From the NCBI RefSeq assembly GCF_000176855.2, contig NC_015138.1, positions 2,356,001-2,420,000 on the forward strand: DNA of 64,000 bases, read 5' to 3'. The translations under genes were made by a program, and so were the position numbers. Origin of the DNA: Paracidovorax avenae ATCC 19860 (GTDB lineage: Bacteria > Pseudomonadota > Gammaproteobacteria > Burkholderiales > Burkholderiaceae_C). Positions 36,862 to 45,737 of this stretch are shown here, one piece after another. The notes beneath the pieces are model-generated. The model made no database searches, was not told where the DNA came from, and saw only the letters and a program-made list of their open reading frames with translations. Position 1 is the stretch's first letter; every line of letters begins with the position of its first letter.

Positions 36862-37665
36862 TCACGGATGCCAGTGGCTGGCGCGCACGCCGGTGGCGCC
36901 GGGCGCCGCCGCGCTGCCGGCCAGCGCGTACGACAGCTGGTTGGCCGCCGCGACCACGGTCTGCGCGAGCGCCTCGAGCTTTTCCGGCTGCAGGCGCGAT
37001 GCGGGCCCCGAGATGCACACCGAGCCCAGCAGCCGCCAGTGCATGCTGAACACCGGCGCGGAGACCGTGGCCACGCCCTGTTCGCGCTCGCCGATGGACC
37101 AGTGGTATCCGCGCTGGCGGATGCGTTCGTACTCCGTGCCCGGCGCGCCCGAGAAGGCCAGGATCACGCGGCCCGGCGAGCCCCTGTCCAGCGGCAGGCC
37201 CTCGCCCATGCGGGCATGGTGCCGCAGGGCCTGGGGGCCCTCCACGCGCACGAGGCAGGTGCGGACCTCTCCCTCGCGCACATAGAAAGCCGCGCTCTCT
37301 CCGGTGGACTGGGTGAGCGCGCGCAGCGCCGGCTCGAGCACGTTCTGCACGTCGAACCCGGCCTGGTAGCGCGCCCCCAGCCAGCCCGCGGCGGGCCCGA
37401 GCCGCCAGTCGCCGTCCTCGCGCTGCACCAGGTAGCCGGAGTGCGCCAGGGTGCGGGCGAGCCGCAGCACCGTGGTCTTGTGAAGCGCGCACCGCCGGCT
37501 CAGCTCGGCCAGCGACAGCTGCGATTCGCCCAGGGCGAATGCCGCGAGCACCTGCAATGCGCGCGTGACGGCAATGACGCCGCCATCGCTGGCGGTGGCG
37601 GGCGCGGGACCAGGAGGAACCTCTGCGGAGATGGGCCGGGATGGTGTGCGGGAGGGGTTGCTCAT
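36862..37665 (-). CDS. IclR-family transcriptional regulator
   Basis: A 267-residue regulator with an N-terminal winged helix (LSLAELSRRCALHKTTVLRL) and a C-terminal IclR ligand domain (VSAPVFSMHWRLLGSVCISG). It starts MSNPSRTPSRP at the ATG complementary to 37663-37665. It is divergent from the first Bug gene of the cluster at 37789-46667, so it probably controls that pathway in response to its substrate. Its 3' end lies about 20-60 bases from the IS110 element. Confidence 0.93.
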   Translation of the reverse strand: MSNPSRTPSRPISAEVPPGPAPATASDGGVIAVTRALQVLAAFALGESQLSLAELSRRCALHKTTVLRLARTLAHSGYLVQREDGDWRLGPAAGWLGARYQAGFDVQNVLEPALRALTQSTGESAAFYVREGEVRTCLVRVEGPQALRHHARMGEGLPLDRGSPGRVILAFSGAPGTEYERIRQRGYHWSIGEREQGVATVSAPVFSMHWRLLGSVCISGPASRLQPEKLEALAQTVVAAANQLSYALAGSAAAPGATGVRASHWHP

Positions 37666-37685
37666 GGCAGTACGCGTTGCGTTGT

Positions 37686-37713
37686 GCGAAACGGCATTGT
37701 ATGCAGCGAAACG
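37686..37713. promoter_or_regulatory. Direct repeat GCGAAACG, candidate IclR-binding region
   Basis: GCGAAACG occurs at 37686-37693 and 37706-37713, starts 20 bases apart, which is about two helical turns. It lies in the short region shared by the IclR gene and the Bug operon. Spacing and position make it a candidate operator. Confidence 0.4.
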
Positions 37714-37788
37714 TTTTTCTAAAGTCGCATCACGCCGGGTTTCCAACGCCACGGCGCCGGGCCGACAAACACAACGGAGACAACCGAC

Positions 37789-38796
37789 ATGCCTTTCCTT
37801 CCGGCTTCCCGCCTTGCCGTGCCGCGCCGCGGCGTTCTGCTGCTGGCCCTGGCCGCCACCGCCGCCCTGAGCGCTGGCGTCGTGCATGCCCAGGCCGCCT
37901 ATCCGAACAAGCCCATCCGCCTCATCGTGCCGTTCCCTCCGGGCGGCGGCACGGACATGATCGCGCGCACCGTGGCGCAGAAGCTCACCGACCAGCACAA
38001 GTGGAACGTGGTGGTGGACAACCGGCCAGGCGCCGGGGGCAACCTGGGTGTGGACGCTGCGGCCAAGGCGGCGCCCGACGGCTACACGCTCGTCATGGGC
38101 CAGACCAGCAACCTGGCCATCAACCCCTCGCTCTACGCCAAGCTGCCCTACGACCCGCTCAAGGACCTGGTGCCCGTGGCGCTGGTGTCTTCCGCGCCGA
38201 TCGTGATGGCCGCACCTGCCGGTTCGCCCTACAAGACCTTCGCCGACGTGGTGGCCGCCGCCAAGGCCAAACCCGACGGCATCACGCTGGGTTACTCCGG
38301 CAACGGCACCGTGGCCCACCTGGCCGGCGAACTGGCCGAGAACGCCGCCGGCATCAAGCTCCGCCACGTGCCCTACAAGGGCGCCTCGCAGGCCATGACG
38401 GACCTCGTGGGCGGGCAGATCGACCTGTACATGTCGGCCGTGCCCACGCTGCTCGGCCAGGTGCGCAACGGCAAGCTGCGGGCCATCGCCATCACCTCGC
38501 TCAAGCGCTCGGCCCAGTTGCCGGACACGCCCACCCTGGCCGAGTCCGGCTACAAGGACTTCGAGGCGGCGTCGTGGTATGGCGTGCTGGCACCCGCGGG
38601 CACCCCCGTGCCGATCGTGCAGACGCTCAACAAGGCCATCAACCAGGCGCTGGCCCAGCCGGACGTGGCCGAAAAGCTCAAATCCGAAGGCGGCGACGTG
38701 CTGGGCGGCACGCCGGAGAAGTTCAGCGCGCTGCTCAAGGCCGAAGTGCCCCGCTGGGCGAAGATCGTCAAGGATTCCGGCGCGAGCCTGGACTGA
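37789..38796 (+). CDS. Bug/TctC-family substrate-binding protein 1
   Basis: A 335-residue periplasmic binding protein of the tripartite tricarboxylate transporter family. The signal peptide (LLLALAATAALSAGVVHAQA) is followed by YPNKPIRLIVPFPPGGGTD, the classical Bug N-terminal strand and loop. These proteins bind carboxylates such as citrate, glutamate, nicotinate or terephthalate. First gene after the IclR regulator; no TctA/TctB membrane subunits occur in this window, so it must work with a distant transporter or act as a sensor. Confidence 0.93.
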   Translation: MPFLPASRLAVPRRGVLLLALAATAALSAGVVHAQAAYPNKPIRLIVPFPPGGGTDMIARTVAQKLTDQHKWNVVVDNRPGAGGNLGVDAAAKAAPDGYTLVMGQTSNLAINPSLYAKLPYDPLKDLVPVALVSSAPIVMAAPAGSPYKTFADVVAAAKAKPDGITLGYSGNGTVAHLAGELAENAAGIKLRHVPYKGASQAMTDLVGGQIDLYMSAVPTLLGQVRNGKLRAIAITSLKRSAQLPDTPTLAESGYKDFEAASWYGVLAPAGTPVPIVQTLNKAINQALAQPDVAEKLKSEGGDVLGGTPEKFSALLKAEVPRWAKIVKDSGASLD

Positions 38797-38825
38797 TTGC
38801 GTCCGCCGCAATCCGACGCCGACGC

Positions 38826-39749
38826 ATGACGCTCGCCATGGCCCGCGACGACCGCACCGCCACGCCCGTGCGCTTCTCTGCTGGTACCACCGCGCCGCGC
38901 ACGGCGCTTCCGGCCGGTGCGTGCGATTGCCACGTCCACCTCTATGACAGCCGCTTCCCGGCCGAGCCCGCCGCCCGTCTGAGGCCCCCGGACGCGGGCG
39001 TGGATGACCTGCGCGCGCTGCAGCGGCGCATCGGCAGCACGCGCGCCGTGCTGGTCACGCCCTCCACCTATGGCACCGACAACCGCTGCATGCTGGAAGG
39101 ATTGGCCGCGCTGGGCGCCGATGCCCGGGGCGTGGCGGTGATCGGCGGCCACGAGAGTGATGCCGAACTGCTGCGCCTGCACGAGGCCGGTGTGCGCGGC
39201 GTGCGGCTCAACCTGTCGCTGGGCGTGTCGGGCACGGTGGATGCACTGCTTCCGCTGGCACGGCGCATCGCGCCGCTCGGCTGGCATCTGCAACTGCTGA
39301 TGGCGCCGGATTTGCTGGCGCAGCAGGCCGGCGTGCTGCGCCAGTTGCCAGCGCCGCTGGTGTTCGACCACTTCGGGCGCATTCCACCCGCGCTCGCCGG
39401 CCGCCACCCCGCCCATCCGCTGCTGCTGGAATTGCTGCAGGAAGGGCGCGCCTGGATGAAGCTCTCCGGCGGCTACATCGTGAGCGAGCGTCACGCGGTG
39501 GACGACCCGGCGCTGGATGCGCTGGCCGCCGGCTACCTGCGCGCGGCGCCGGAACGCGTGGTCTGGGGCAGCGACTGGCCCCATGCCACCGCCACGGCCG
39601 GCGTGCAGCCGCTGCCGGACGACGCGGGGCAGGTCGACCGCCTGGCCGAATGGGCGGAGCTGACCGGAGATGCCGGCACGCTGCGGCGCGTGCTGGTGGA
39701 CAACCCGGCGGCGCTCTACGGCTTTCCGGCCGTTCAGACCGCGCGCTGA
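38826..39749 (+). CDS. Amidohydrolase (TIM barrel, PF04909) 1
   Basis: A 307-residue metal-dependent hydrolase related to 2-pyrone-4,6-dicarboxylate and 4-sulfomuconolactone hydrolases. The first metal motif is CDCHVHLYD, a core strand is LVFDHFGRI, and the last motif is RVVWGSDWPHATA. It shares TRAVLVTPSTYGTDN with the second amidohydrolase at 44770-45672, so the two are paralogues in one cluster. It would open a lactone of a small carboxylated compound. The start at 38826 lies 29 bases after the Bug 1 stop. Confidence 0.88.
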   Translation: MTLAMARDDRTATPVRFSAGTTAPRTALPAGACDCHVHLYDSRFPAEPAARLRPPDAGVDDLRALQRRIGSTRAVLVTPSTYGTDNRCMLEGLAALGADARGVAVIGGHESDAELLRLHEAGVRGVRLNLSLGVSGTVDALLPLARRIAPLGWHLQLLMAPDLLAQQAGVLRQLPAPLVFDHFGRIPPALAGRHPAHPLLLELLQEGRAWMKLSGGYIVSERHAVDDPALDALAAGYLRAAPERVVWGSDWPHATATAGVQPLPDDAGQVDRLAEWAELTGDAGTLRRVLVDNPAALYGFPAVQTAR

Positions 39750-39782
39750 ATTCCCTTCAAAACAAGCACAAAGAGACAAGCC

Positions 39783-40814
39783 ATGACCGATACCCTCCGT
39801 CCACCGACATCTCCCCTCGGCGACGCCGGCATCGGCCGCCGCGGCCTGATCGCCTCCGCGGGGACGCTGCTGCTGGGCTCTCTGGGCCCGGTGCCCGCGT
39901 ACGCGCAATCCGACTGGCCCGCCGACAAGATCATCACCTGGGTCGTGCCGTACCCCCCGGGCGGCAGCACCGACGTGCTGGGCCGCACCGTGGCCCAGCG
40001 CCTGGGCACGGCTCTGGGCACCAACGTGATCGTGGACAACCGCGCGGGCGCCACAGGCACCATCGGCGCCGCCTTCGTGGCCAAGGCCGCCCCCGATGGA
40101 TATACGCTGCTCGGCACCTCGATCGGCCCGCAGGCCATCGCGCCGCACCTCCTGGGCAAGCTGCCATACGACCCCATCGCAGCGTTCGAGCCCGTGGTGA
40201 TCATCGGCACCATCCCGCACATCCTGGTGGTGGGCGCGGACCAGCCCTTCAAGACCGTGGCCGATCTCGTGGCCGCAGCCAGGGCCCAGCCCGGCCAGTT
40301 GGCCTACGCCTCCGGCGGCAACGGCACCATCCTGCAGATGCAGGGTGAACTGCTGCAGCAGCAGACGGGCGCGCGCTTCATTCACGTGCCGTACAAGGGC
40401 GACACGCCCGCCCTGCAGGACACGCTGGCGGGCCAGGTGCAGTTCATGTTCGCGCCCGTGGCCGCTGCGCTGCCGCACGTGCAGGCCGGCAAGCTGCGTG
40501 CACTGGCCGTCACCTCGGCGCAGCGGCTCAAGGCGCTACCCGCCGTGCCCACCATGGGCGAGGTCGGCATGAAGGATTTCGTGGTCGAACAGTGGCAGGC
40601 CGTTTTCGCGCCTGCCAAGACGCCCGCCGCCTTGGTGCAGCGCCTGAACCAGGAAATCAACAAGGCCCTCAAGGACCCGGCCGTCGTGGCCCTGGCCGAC
40701 AAGCTGGGCGTGACGCTGGTCGGCGGCACGCCGAAGCAGCTGGGCGACCTTCAGAAGGCCGACTCCGCCAAGTGGGCGAAGGTCATCCAGGACGGAAACA
40801 TCAAAGCGGAATAA
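39783..40814 (+). CDS. Bug/TctC-family substrate-binding protein 2
   Basis: A 343-residue binding protein with a twin-arginine-like signal (GIGRRGLIASAGTLLLGSLG) ending near AYAQSDW, then KIITWVVPYPPGGSTDVLG, the Bug signature. The Tat-type signal differs from the Sec-type signals of the other three. Second of four Bug proteins in the IclR cluster. It is followed by an RraA-like gene after about 45 nt. Ligand unknown. Confidence 0.92.
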   Translation: MTDTLRPPTSPLGDAGIGRRGLIASAGTLLLGSLGPVPAYAQSDWPADKIITWVVPYPPGGSTDVLGRTVAQRLGTALGTNVIVDNRAGATGTIGAAFVAKAAPDGYTLLGTSIGPQAIAPHLLGKLPYDPIAAFEPVVIIGTIPHILVVGADQPFKTVADLVAAARAQPGQLAYASGGNGTILQMQGELLQQQTGARFIHVPYKGDTPALQDTLAGQVQFMFAPVAAALPHVQAGKLRALAVTSAQRLKALPAVPTMGEVGMKDFVVEQWQAVFAPAKTPAALVQRLNQEINKALKDPAVVALADKLGVTLVGGTPKQLGDLQKADSAKWAKVIQDGNIKAE

Positions 40815-40858
40815 CGGGTGCGGTCCACCTCCTTTTTCTCAACCCAACGAACATCACC

Positions 40859-41545
40859 ATGAGCCAACTTCCTGAAGTCATCCGCGACATCGAGCGCGTG
40901 AACGCCGACGTCGTCGCCAGGGCCGCGACCTTCCAGGCCGCCATCCTGGCCGACGTGGCCGGCCGCCGCGGCACCATGCACGCCCGCGTCTCGCCCGTGC
41001 ACCAGCACATGAAGGTGGCGGGCCCGGCCTTCACCGTCGAGGTGCGCCCCGGCGACAACCTCATGATCCACGCGGCCATCGCGCTGGCCCAGCCCGGCGA
41101 CGTGCTCGTGATCGACGGCAAGGGCGACCAGACCGCCGCGCTGATGGGCACGCTGATGCTCAGCGCCTGCAAGAAGCGCGGCCTCGCCGGCGTGATCGTG
41201 GACGGCGCGATCCGCGACAAGCTGGAGATCCTGGAACTGGACTTCCCCGTGTTCAGCGCGGGCTTCAACCCCGCCGGGCCCACCAAGTACGTGCCCGGCC
41301 GCATCAACCATCCCATCTCCGCCGGCGGCGCCGTGGTGAACCCGGGTGACCTGGTGGTGGGCGATGCCGACGGCGTGGTCGTGATCGAACGCGCCAAGGC
41401 TCCCGCCATGATGGCCCTGGCCGACAAGAAAGTGGCCGACGAGGCCGCCCGCATCGAGGCGATCGCCCGTGGCGACACGGCATCGAAGTGGCTGCCTGCC
41501 GCGTTGCGCGCCGCTGGCGTGCTGAAGGAAGGGGAGTCGCTGTGA
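40859..41545 (+). CDS. RraA-like / HMG-CHA-type aldolase
   Basis: A 228-residue protein of the RraA/4-hydroxy-4-methyl-2-oxoglutarate aldolase fold: HMKVAGPAFTVEVRPGDNL, then VIVDGAIRDKLEI with the Asp-Arg pair of the active site. The presence of aldolase neighbours in aromatic-acid pathways makes aldol cleavage of an oxo-acid more likely than RNase E inhibition. The start MSQLPEVIRDIERVN at 40859 is chosen as the family N terminus. The next gene starts within its stop codon (GTGA). Confidence 0.85.
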   Translation: MSQLPEVIRDIERVNADVVARAATFQAAILADVAGRRGTMHARVSPVHQHMKVAGPAFTVEVRPGDNLMIHAAIALAQPGDVLVIDGKGDQTAALMGTLMLSACKKRGLAGVIVDGAIRDKLEILELDFPVFSAGFNPAGPTKYVPGRINHPISAGGAVVNPGDLVVGDADGVVVIERAKAPAMMALADKKVADEAARIEAIARGDTASKWLPAALRAAGVLKEGESL

Positions 41546-42474
41546 GCGCCGGCACCATCATCGTCACGGGGGCCGACCTGGCGCAGCAGGCGCTCGATCT
41601 GCTGAAGAATTTCGAGGTCGTGTACGCCGGCAAGACGCCGACGGAAGACGACATGGTCGCCCTGGCCGGGCAACATGACCCCGTGGCCATCATCGTGCGC
41701 TACGGCAAGGTGGGCCCGGCCGTGATGGACGCGGCACCTTCGCTCAAGGTGATCTCCAAGCATGGCAGCGGCACCGATACCATCGACAAGGTGGCGGCGA
41801 AAGCGCGCGGCATCGAGGTGGTGGCCGCCGTGGGTGCCAACGCCGCCGCGGTGGCCGAGCAGGCACTGGCGCTGCTGCTGGCCTGCGCCAAGTCCGTGGT
41901 GGAACTGGATGCCCGCATGCATGCCGGCCACTGGGACAAGGCCACGCACAAGAGCCTGGAGCTGGGCGGCCGCACGGTGGGCCTGGTGGGCCTGGGCGCC
42001 ATCGGCCTGCGCTTCGCGAAGATGGCCGATGCGCTCGGCATGCGCGTGATCGGCTTCGACCCGTTCGCGAAGAATCTGCCGGACTACGTGCAGAGCGTGC
42101 CGCTCGAAACCCTCTGGCGCGAGTCGGATGCGGTGTCGCTGCATTGCCCGCTGACGGAAGAGAACCGCGGCATGCTGAACGCCAGCACGCTGGCGCAGTG
42201 CAAGCGCGGCGTGATCGTGGTGAACACCGCGCGTGGCGGCCTGATCGACGAGGTGGCGCTGCTGGAGGCCGTGCGGTCCCGCCAGGTGATGGCAGCGGGG
42301 CTGGACAGCTTCGCCGTCGAGCCCATGGCGCCCGGCCATCCATTCCAGGGCGAACCGCGCTTCATCCTGAGCCCGCACATCGGCGGCGTGACAAGCGACG
42401 CCTACGTGAACATGGGCGTGGGTGCGGCCCGCAACCTGCTGGCCGTGCTGGAGCGCGCTGCCGCGGCGGCCTGA
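41542..42474 (+). CDS. D-isomer-specific 2-hydroxyacid dehydrogenase
   Basis: A 310-residue NAD-dependent dehydrogenase: dinucleotide motif GLVGLGAIGLRFA, catalytic Arg in VVNTARGGLIDE, and the His/Glu pair ending in LSPHIGGVT. It starts at GTG overlapping the stop of the RraA-like gene by 4 nt, indicating coupling. In the cluster it could interconvert a 2-hydroxy acid and the oxo acid handled by the aldolase. Substrate unknown. Confidence 0.92.
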   Translation: MSAGTIIVTGADLAQQALDLLKNFEVVYAGKTPTEDDMVALAGQHDPVAIIVRYGKVGPAVMDAAPSLKVISKHGSGTDTIDKVAAKARGIEVVAAVGANAAAVAEQALALLLACAKSVVELDARMHAGHWDKATHKSLELGGRTVGLVGLGAIGLRFAKMADALGMRVIGFDPFAKNLPDYVQSVPLETLWRESDAVSLHCPLTEENRGMLNASTLAQCKRGVIVVNTARGGLIDEVALLEAVRSRQVMAAGLDSFAVEPMAPGHPFQGEPRFILSPHIGGVTSDAYVNMGVGAARNLLAVLERAAAAA

Positions 42475-42481
42475 CCGGAAG

Positions 42482-42511
42482 GCAGGGCACGGCTGCGTGG
42501 CCGTGCCCTGC
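42482..42511. terminator. 12-bp hairpin after the 2-hydroxyacid dehydrogenase gene
   Basis: GCAGGGCACGGC and GCCGTGCCCTGC pair perfectly around six bases, right after the dehydrogenase stop. No T-run follows. It may attenuate or stabilise the transcript between two parts of the cluster. Confidence 0.5.
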
Positions 42512-42572
42512 GCCAGCGACCATTCACCACACGAGGCTGCGCGCGACGCGGCCCATGACAGGAGACATGCGC

Positions 42573-43592
42573 ATGCATTCCATTTCTGCAGGCACCGGGC
42601 GAACCACGCTTGTTCGCTTCACCGCTTTCGTTCCGAAGGCCCTGGCCGCCACGCTTTTCGCCACCTCGGCCGCCTGCCTCGCGCAGGCTGGTGCCTATCC
42701 CGCCAAGCCCGTCAAGCTGGTCGTGGGCTTCGCGGCAGGCGGCCCCACCGACGTGGTGGCGCGCGCCTTCGCCGACCATGCCAGCCGCGCGCTGGGCCAG
42801 CCGTTCATCATCGACAACAAGCCCGGCGCCAACACCATCCTGGCCGCGCAGGCCGTGGCCAGCGCACCGGCGGACGGCTACACGCTGCTGTTCGGCGCCA
42901 CCAACCACACGATGATCCCGGGGCTCTACAGCGGACGGGTGAAGTTCGACGCGGTGAAGTCCTTCAAGCCGCTGTGCACCGTGGCGACCAGCCCCACGGT
43001 ACTGGTGGTGGGGCAGGGCCTGCCCGTGAAGACGCTGGCCGACTACATGGCCCGCGCCCGCCAGGAGCCGGGCCGCCTCACGGCGGGCACTGCAGGCGTG
43101 GGCAGCTCCGGGCATTTCGCCACCGAAATGTTCGCGCGCGCCAACGGGCTGAAGTTGAACCACGTGCCCTACAAGGGCGCTGCGCCCGTGGTCACCGACA
43201 TGATGGGCGGCCAGCTCGACAGCTCCTTCGCCACGCTGGGCTCGGTGCTGCCGCAGATCCGGAGCGGCAAGCTGGCGGCCCTGGCCGTGGCGTCGCCCCG
43301 GCGGTCATCGCTGCTGCCCAATGTGCCCACGTTCGCCGAAGCCGGCGGCGGCAACTACTCCGCCGATGCGTGGTACGGCGTGCTGGCGCCCGCCGGCCTG
43401 CCCGAACCCATCGCGCACCAGCTGGAGAAGGTGGCGCGCGAGTTCGCGGGCAGCGCCGCCGCGGCCGAGAAGCTGCGCGGCCTGGGGCTCGACGCCGACT
43501 CCACCTGCGGCACGGCTTTCGCCGCGCAGGTCGAACGCGAAGTTGCCACCTACACGCAGATCGCCAGGGATCTGGACCTGAAAGCCGAATGA
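42573..43592 (+). CDS. Bug/TctC-family substrate-binding protein 3
   Basis: A 339-residue binding protein: signal peptide (FVPKALAATLFATSAACLAQ) then YPAKPVKLVVGFAAGGPTD, the Bug signature. Three in-frame ATGs occur close together; 42573 is preferred because GGAGA at 42561-42565 is then correctly spaced. Follows the strong hairpin at 42482-42511. Third Bug paralogue in the cluster; ligand unknown. Confidence 0.92.
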   Translation: MHSISAGTGRTTLVRFTAFVPKALAATLFATSAACLAQAGAYPAKPVKLVVGFAAGGPTDVVARAFADHASRALGQPFIIDNKPGANTILAAQAVASAPADGYTLLFGATNHTMIPGLYSGRVKFDAVKSFKPLCTVATSPTVLVVGQGLPVKTLADYMARARQEPGRLTAGTAGVGSSGHFATEMFARANGLKLNHVPYKGAAPVVTDMMGGQLDSSFATLGSVLPQIRSGKLAALAVASPRRSSLLPNVPTFAEAGGGNYSADAWYGVLAPAGLPEPIAHQLEKVAREFAGSAAAAEKLRGLGLDADSTCGTAFAAQVEREVATYTQIARDLDLKAE

Positions 43593-43629
43593 GCGCAGCC
43601 CACAGACAACACCATCGCTAGGAGACGCC

Positions 43630-44586
43630 ATGCACCGTTTCATCAAGCCCTTCGCCGCCGCCGTCGCCCTCGCTGCGGGCCTGGCCCATGCCGCATTCCC
43701 GGAACGGCCTGTCACCATCGTCGTGCCCTATGCCCCGGGCGGCGCAGCCGATGCCGTGGCACGCGTGATCGCCACGCGCATGGGCGCCAAATTGGGCACC
43801 AGCGTGATCGTGGACAACAAGGCCGGCGCGAGCGGCACCATCGGCGCGAGCTTCGTCGCCAAGGCGCCGGCCGACGGCTACACCATGCTGTACGACGCCA
43901 CGCCGTACTCCATCAACCCGCACCTGTTCCCCAGGATGCCGTATGCCAGCACTGCGCTGCAGCCGCTGTCGCTGGTACTGCTGGCACCCAACGTGCTCAT
44001 CGTGAAGGCCGATTCGCCCCTCAAGACCGTGAACGACCTGATCGCCCGGGCGAAGGCGCAGCCGGGCAAGCTCAACTTCGCCTCGGGCGGCAGCGGCACG
44101 GTGCAGCGCCTGGCGGCGGAACTGTTCCGCCAGCAATTGGGCCTGGACATGGTGCATGTGCCCTACAAGAGCGGCGGCCCGGCGATCGCGGACGTGATGG
44201 GAGGGCAGGTGGATTTCATGTTCGGTACCGTCGCAGCCACCTATCCGCTGATAACGGGAGGCAAGCTGCGCGCGCTGGCCGTGTCCGCGCCCGAACGCTC
44301 CAGGCGCCTGCCCGACGTGCCCACCGTGGCCGAAGCCGCCATCCCCGGCTACGAAGCCTACGAATGGAACGGTGTGTTCCTGCCCGCCGGCACGCCCGCG
44401 CCGATCGCTGCGCAACTGCAGCAGGCGCTGGCCGAGGTGCTCAAGGAAGACGAGGTACGCCAGCGACTGACCGACCTGGGCGCCCAGCCCATCGGCTCCA
44501 CGCCGGCCGAGTTCGCCACCTTCCTGAAGAAGGAAGATGCGAAGTGGGGCGAGGTGGTGCGCAAGGGCAACATCAAACTCGACTAG
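43630..44586 (+). CDS. Bug/TctC-family substrate-binding protein 4
   Basis: A 318-residue binding protein with a short signal peptide (FAAAVALAAGLAHA) and FPERPVTIVVPYAPGGAAD as the Bug signature. TAGGAGA precedes the ATG. It is closest in organisation to the Bug protein 2 gene and precedes a repeat region and the second amidohydrolase. Fourth Bug paralogue; no TctA/B subunit gene is nearby. Confidence 0.92.
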   Translation: MHRFIKPFAAAVALAAGLAHAAFPERPVTIVVPYAPGGAADAVARVIATRMGAKLGTSVIVDNKAGASGTIGASFVAKAPADGYTMLYDATPYSINPHLFPRMPYASTALQPLSLVLLAPNVLIVKADSPLKTVNDLIARAKAQPGKLNFASGGSGTVQRLAAELFRQQLGLDMVHVPYKSGGPAIADVMGGQVDFMFGTVAATYPLITGGKLRALAVSAPERSRRLPDVPTVAEAAIPGYEAYEWNGVFLPAGTPAPIAAQLQQALAEVLKEDEVRQRLTDLGAQPIGSTPAEFATFLKKEDAKWGEVVRKGNIKLD

Positions 44587-44589
44587 ATC

Positions 44590-44765
44590 TGGAGCAACCC
44601 CCTGAGGCGCGTTGCGCCTTCCCCCTTCTCTCGCCTCGCTGCGCGATGCGGGAAGGGGGACGACGCCAGCGCGGCGGGGCGGCCCTTGCGCGGCGTCTGC
44701 TGGCCTGGGCTGCGCCTGTGCAGGGGCCGCGCCCAGGGCTCGCCCGCGGCGGACCGACGCTGAAA
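44590..44765. repeat. Comamonadaceae-type intergenic repeat
   Basis: A gene-free GC-rich stretch beginning AGCAACCCCCTGAGGCGCG and continuing through inverted tracts (CTTCCCCCTTCTC / GGGAAGGGGG) to GACGCCAGCGCGGCGGGGCG. Similar sequences are frequent between genes in this family, from memory. It separates the Bug protein 4 gene from the second amidohydrolase gene and may form strong RNA hairpins. Confidence 0.6.
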
Positions 44766-44769
44766 CACG

Positions 44770-45672
44770 ATGAACCTGCCCGAACTTTCTGAACCCGTGC
44801 CCCATTCGGCGGGGGTGAAACGGCCATCGCACGTGCTGCCCGCGCTGGCCTGCGACAGCCACATGCACATCTTCGACCGGCGCTTCGCGCCGTCGCCGCA
44901 CTGGCCGCGCACGCCGCCCGATGCGCCGGTGGCTGCCTACCGTCAACTGCAGCAGCGACTGGGCACGTCGCGCGCGGTGGTGGTCACGCCGTCCACCTAC
45001 GGCACCGACAACGCCTGCACGCTCGACGCACTGGACCAGCTGGGCGATGGCGCGCGGGGCGTGGCCGTGGTCGGGCAGGGAGTTTCCGATGCCGACCTGG
45101 CCCGCCTGGCTGCGCGCCGGGTGCGGGGGCTGCGCGTCAATTTCGTCTCCCCGCAGTCCTGGGGCGAGACCACGCCCGGCATGCTGGCCGGCCTGGCGCG
45201 GCAGGTGGCCTGCCATCCCCACTGCGTGGGCTGGCACATCCAGGTGTTCGCGCAGCCGGAGCAGATCGTCGCGATGGAGCCCCTCCTGCAGTCCTTGCCC
45301 GTGCCGCTGGTCATCGATCACCTGGGGCGCATCGATCCGGCAGAAGGCACCGCGGCCCCGGCATACACCGTACTGCGCCGGCTGCTGGACGCCGGCAATA
45401 CCTGGGTCAAACTGTCGGGCGCCTACATGCGCTCCGCGGTGCACGGCCCGGGGTACGGCGATACGCTCCCCCTGGGCCGCGCATTCGTGCAGGCCGCACC
45501 GCAGCGGCTGGTGTGGGGCAGCGACTGGCCGCACACCACCGAAGCGCCCGGTAGCGTGGACGATGCGGCGCTGGTGGACCTGCTGCGGGCCTGGACCGGC
45601 TCGGACGCCGCCATGGATGCCATCCTGGTGGACAACCCCGCGCGGCTCTACGGCTTCGGCGTTCAGGCCTGA
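44770..45672 (+). CDS. Amidohydrolase (TIM barrel, PF04909) 2
   Basis: A 300-residue paralogue of the amidohydrolase at 38826-39749, with CDSHMHIFDRRF, VVVTPSTYGTDNACTL, LVIDHLGRIDP and RLVWGSDWPHTTE. Two related lactonase-type hydrolases in one cluster suggest two similar ring-opening steps or two related substrates. It starts just after the intergenic repeat, so transcription into it may be modulated by that structure. Confidence 0.88.
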   Translation: MNLPELSEPVPHSAGVKRPSHVLPALACDSHMHIFDRRFAPSPHWPRTPPDAPVAAYRQLQQRLGTSRAVVVTPSTYGTDNACTLDALDQLGDGARGVAVVGQGVSDADLARLAARRVRGLRVNFVSPQSWGETTPGMLAGLARQVACHPHCVGWHIQVFAQPEQIVAMEPLLQSLPVPLVIDHLGRIDPAEGTAAPAYTVLRRLLDAGNTWVKLSGAYMRSAVHGPGYGDTLPLGRAFVQAAPQRLVWGSDWPHTTEAPGSVDDAALVDLLRAWTGSDAAMDAILVDNPARLYGFGVQA

Positions 45673-45737
45673 GCGCTGCGCGCCTTCAGGCCGATCAACC
45701 CCGACAACGACAATTTCCAGGAAAAGCGAACCGTTCC

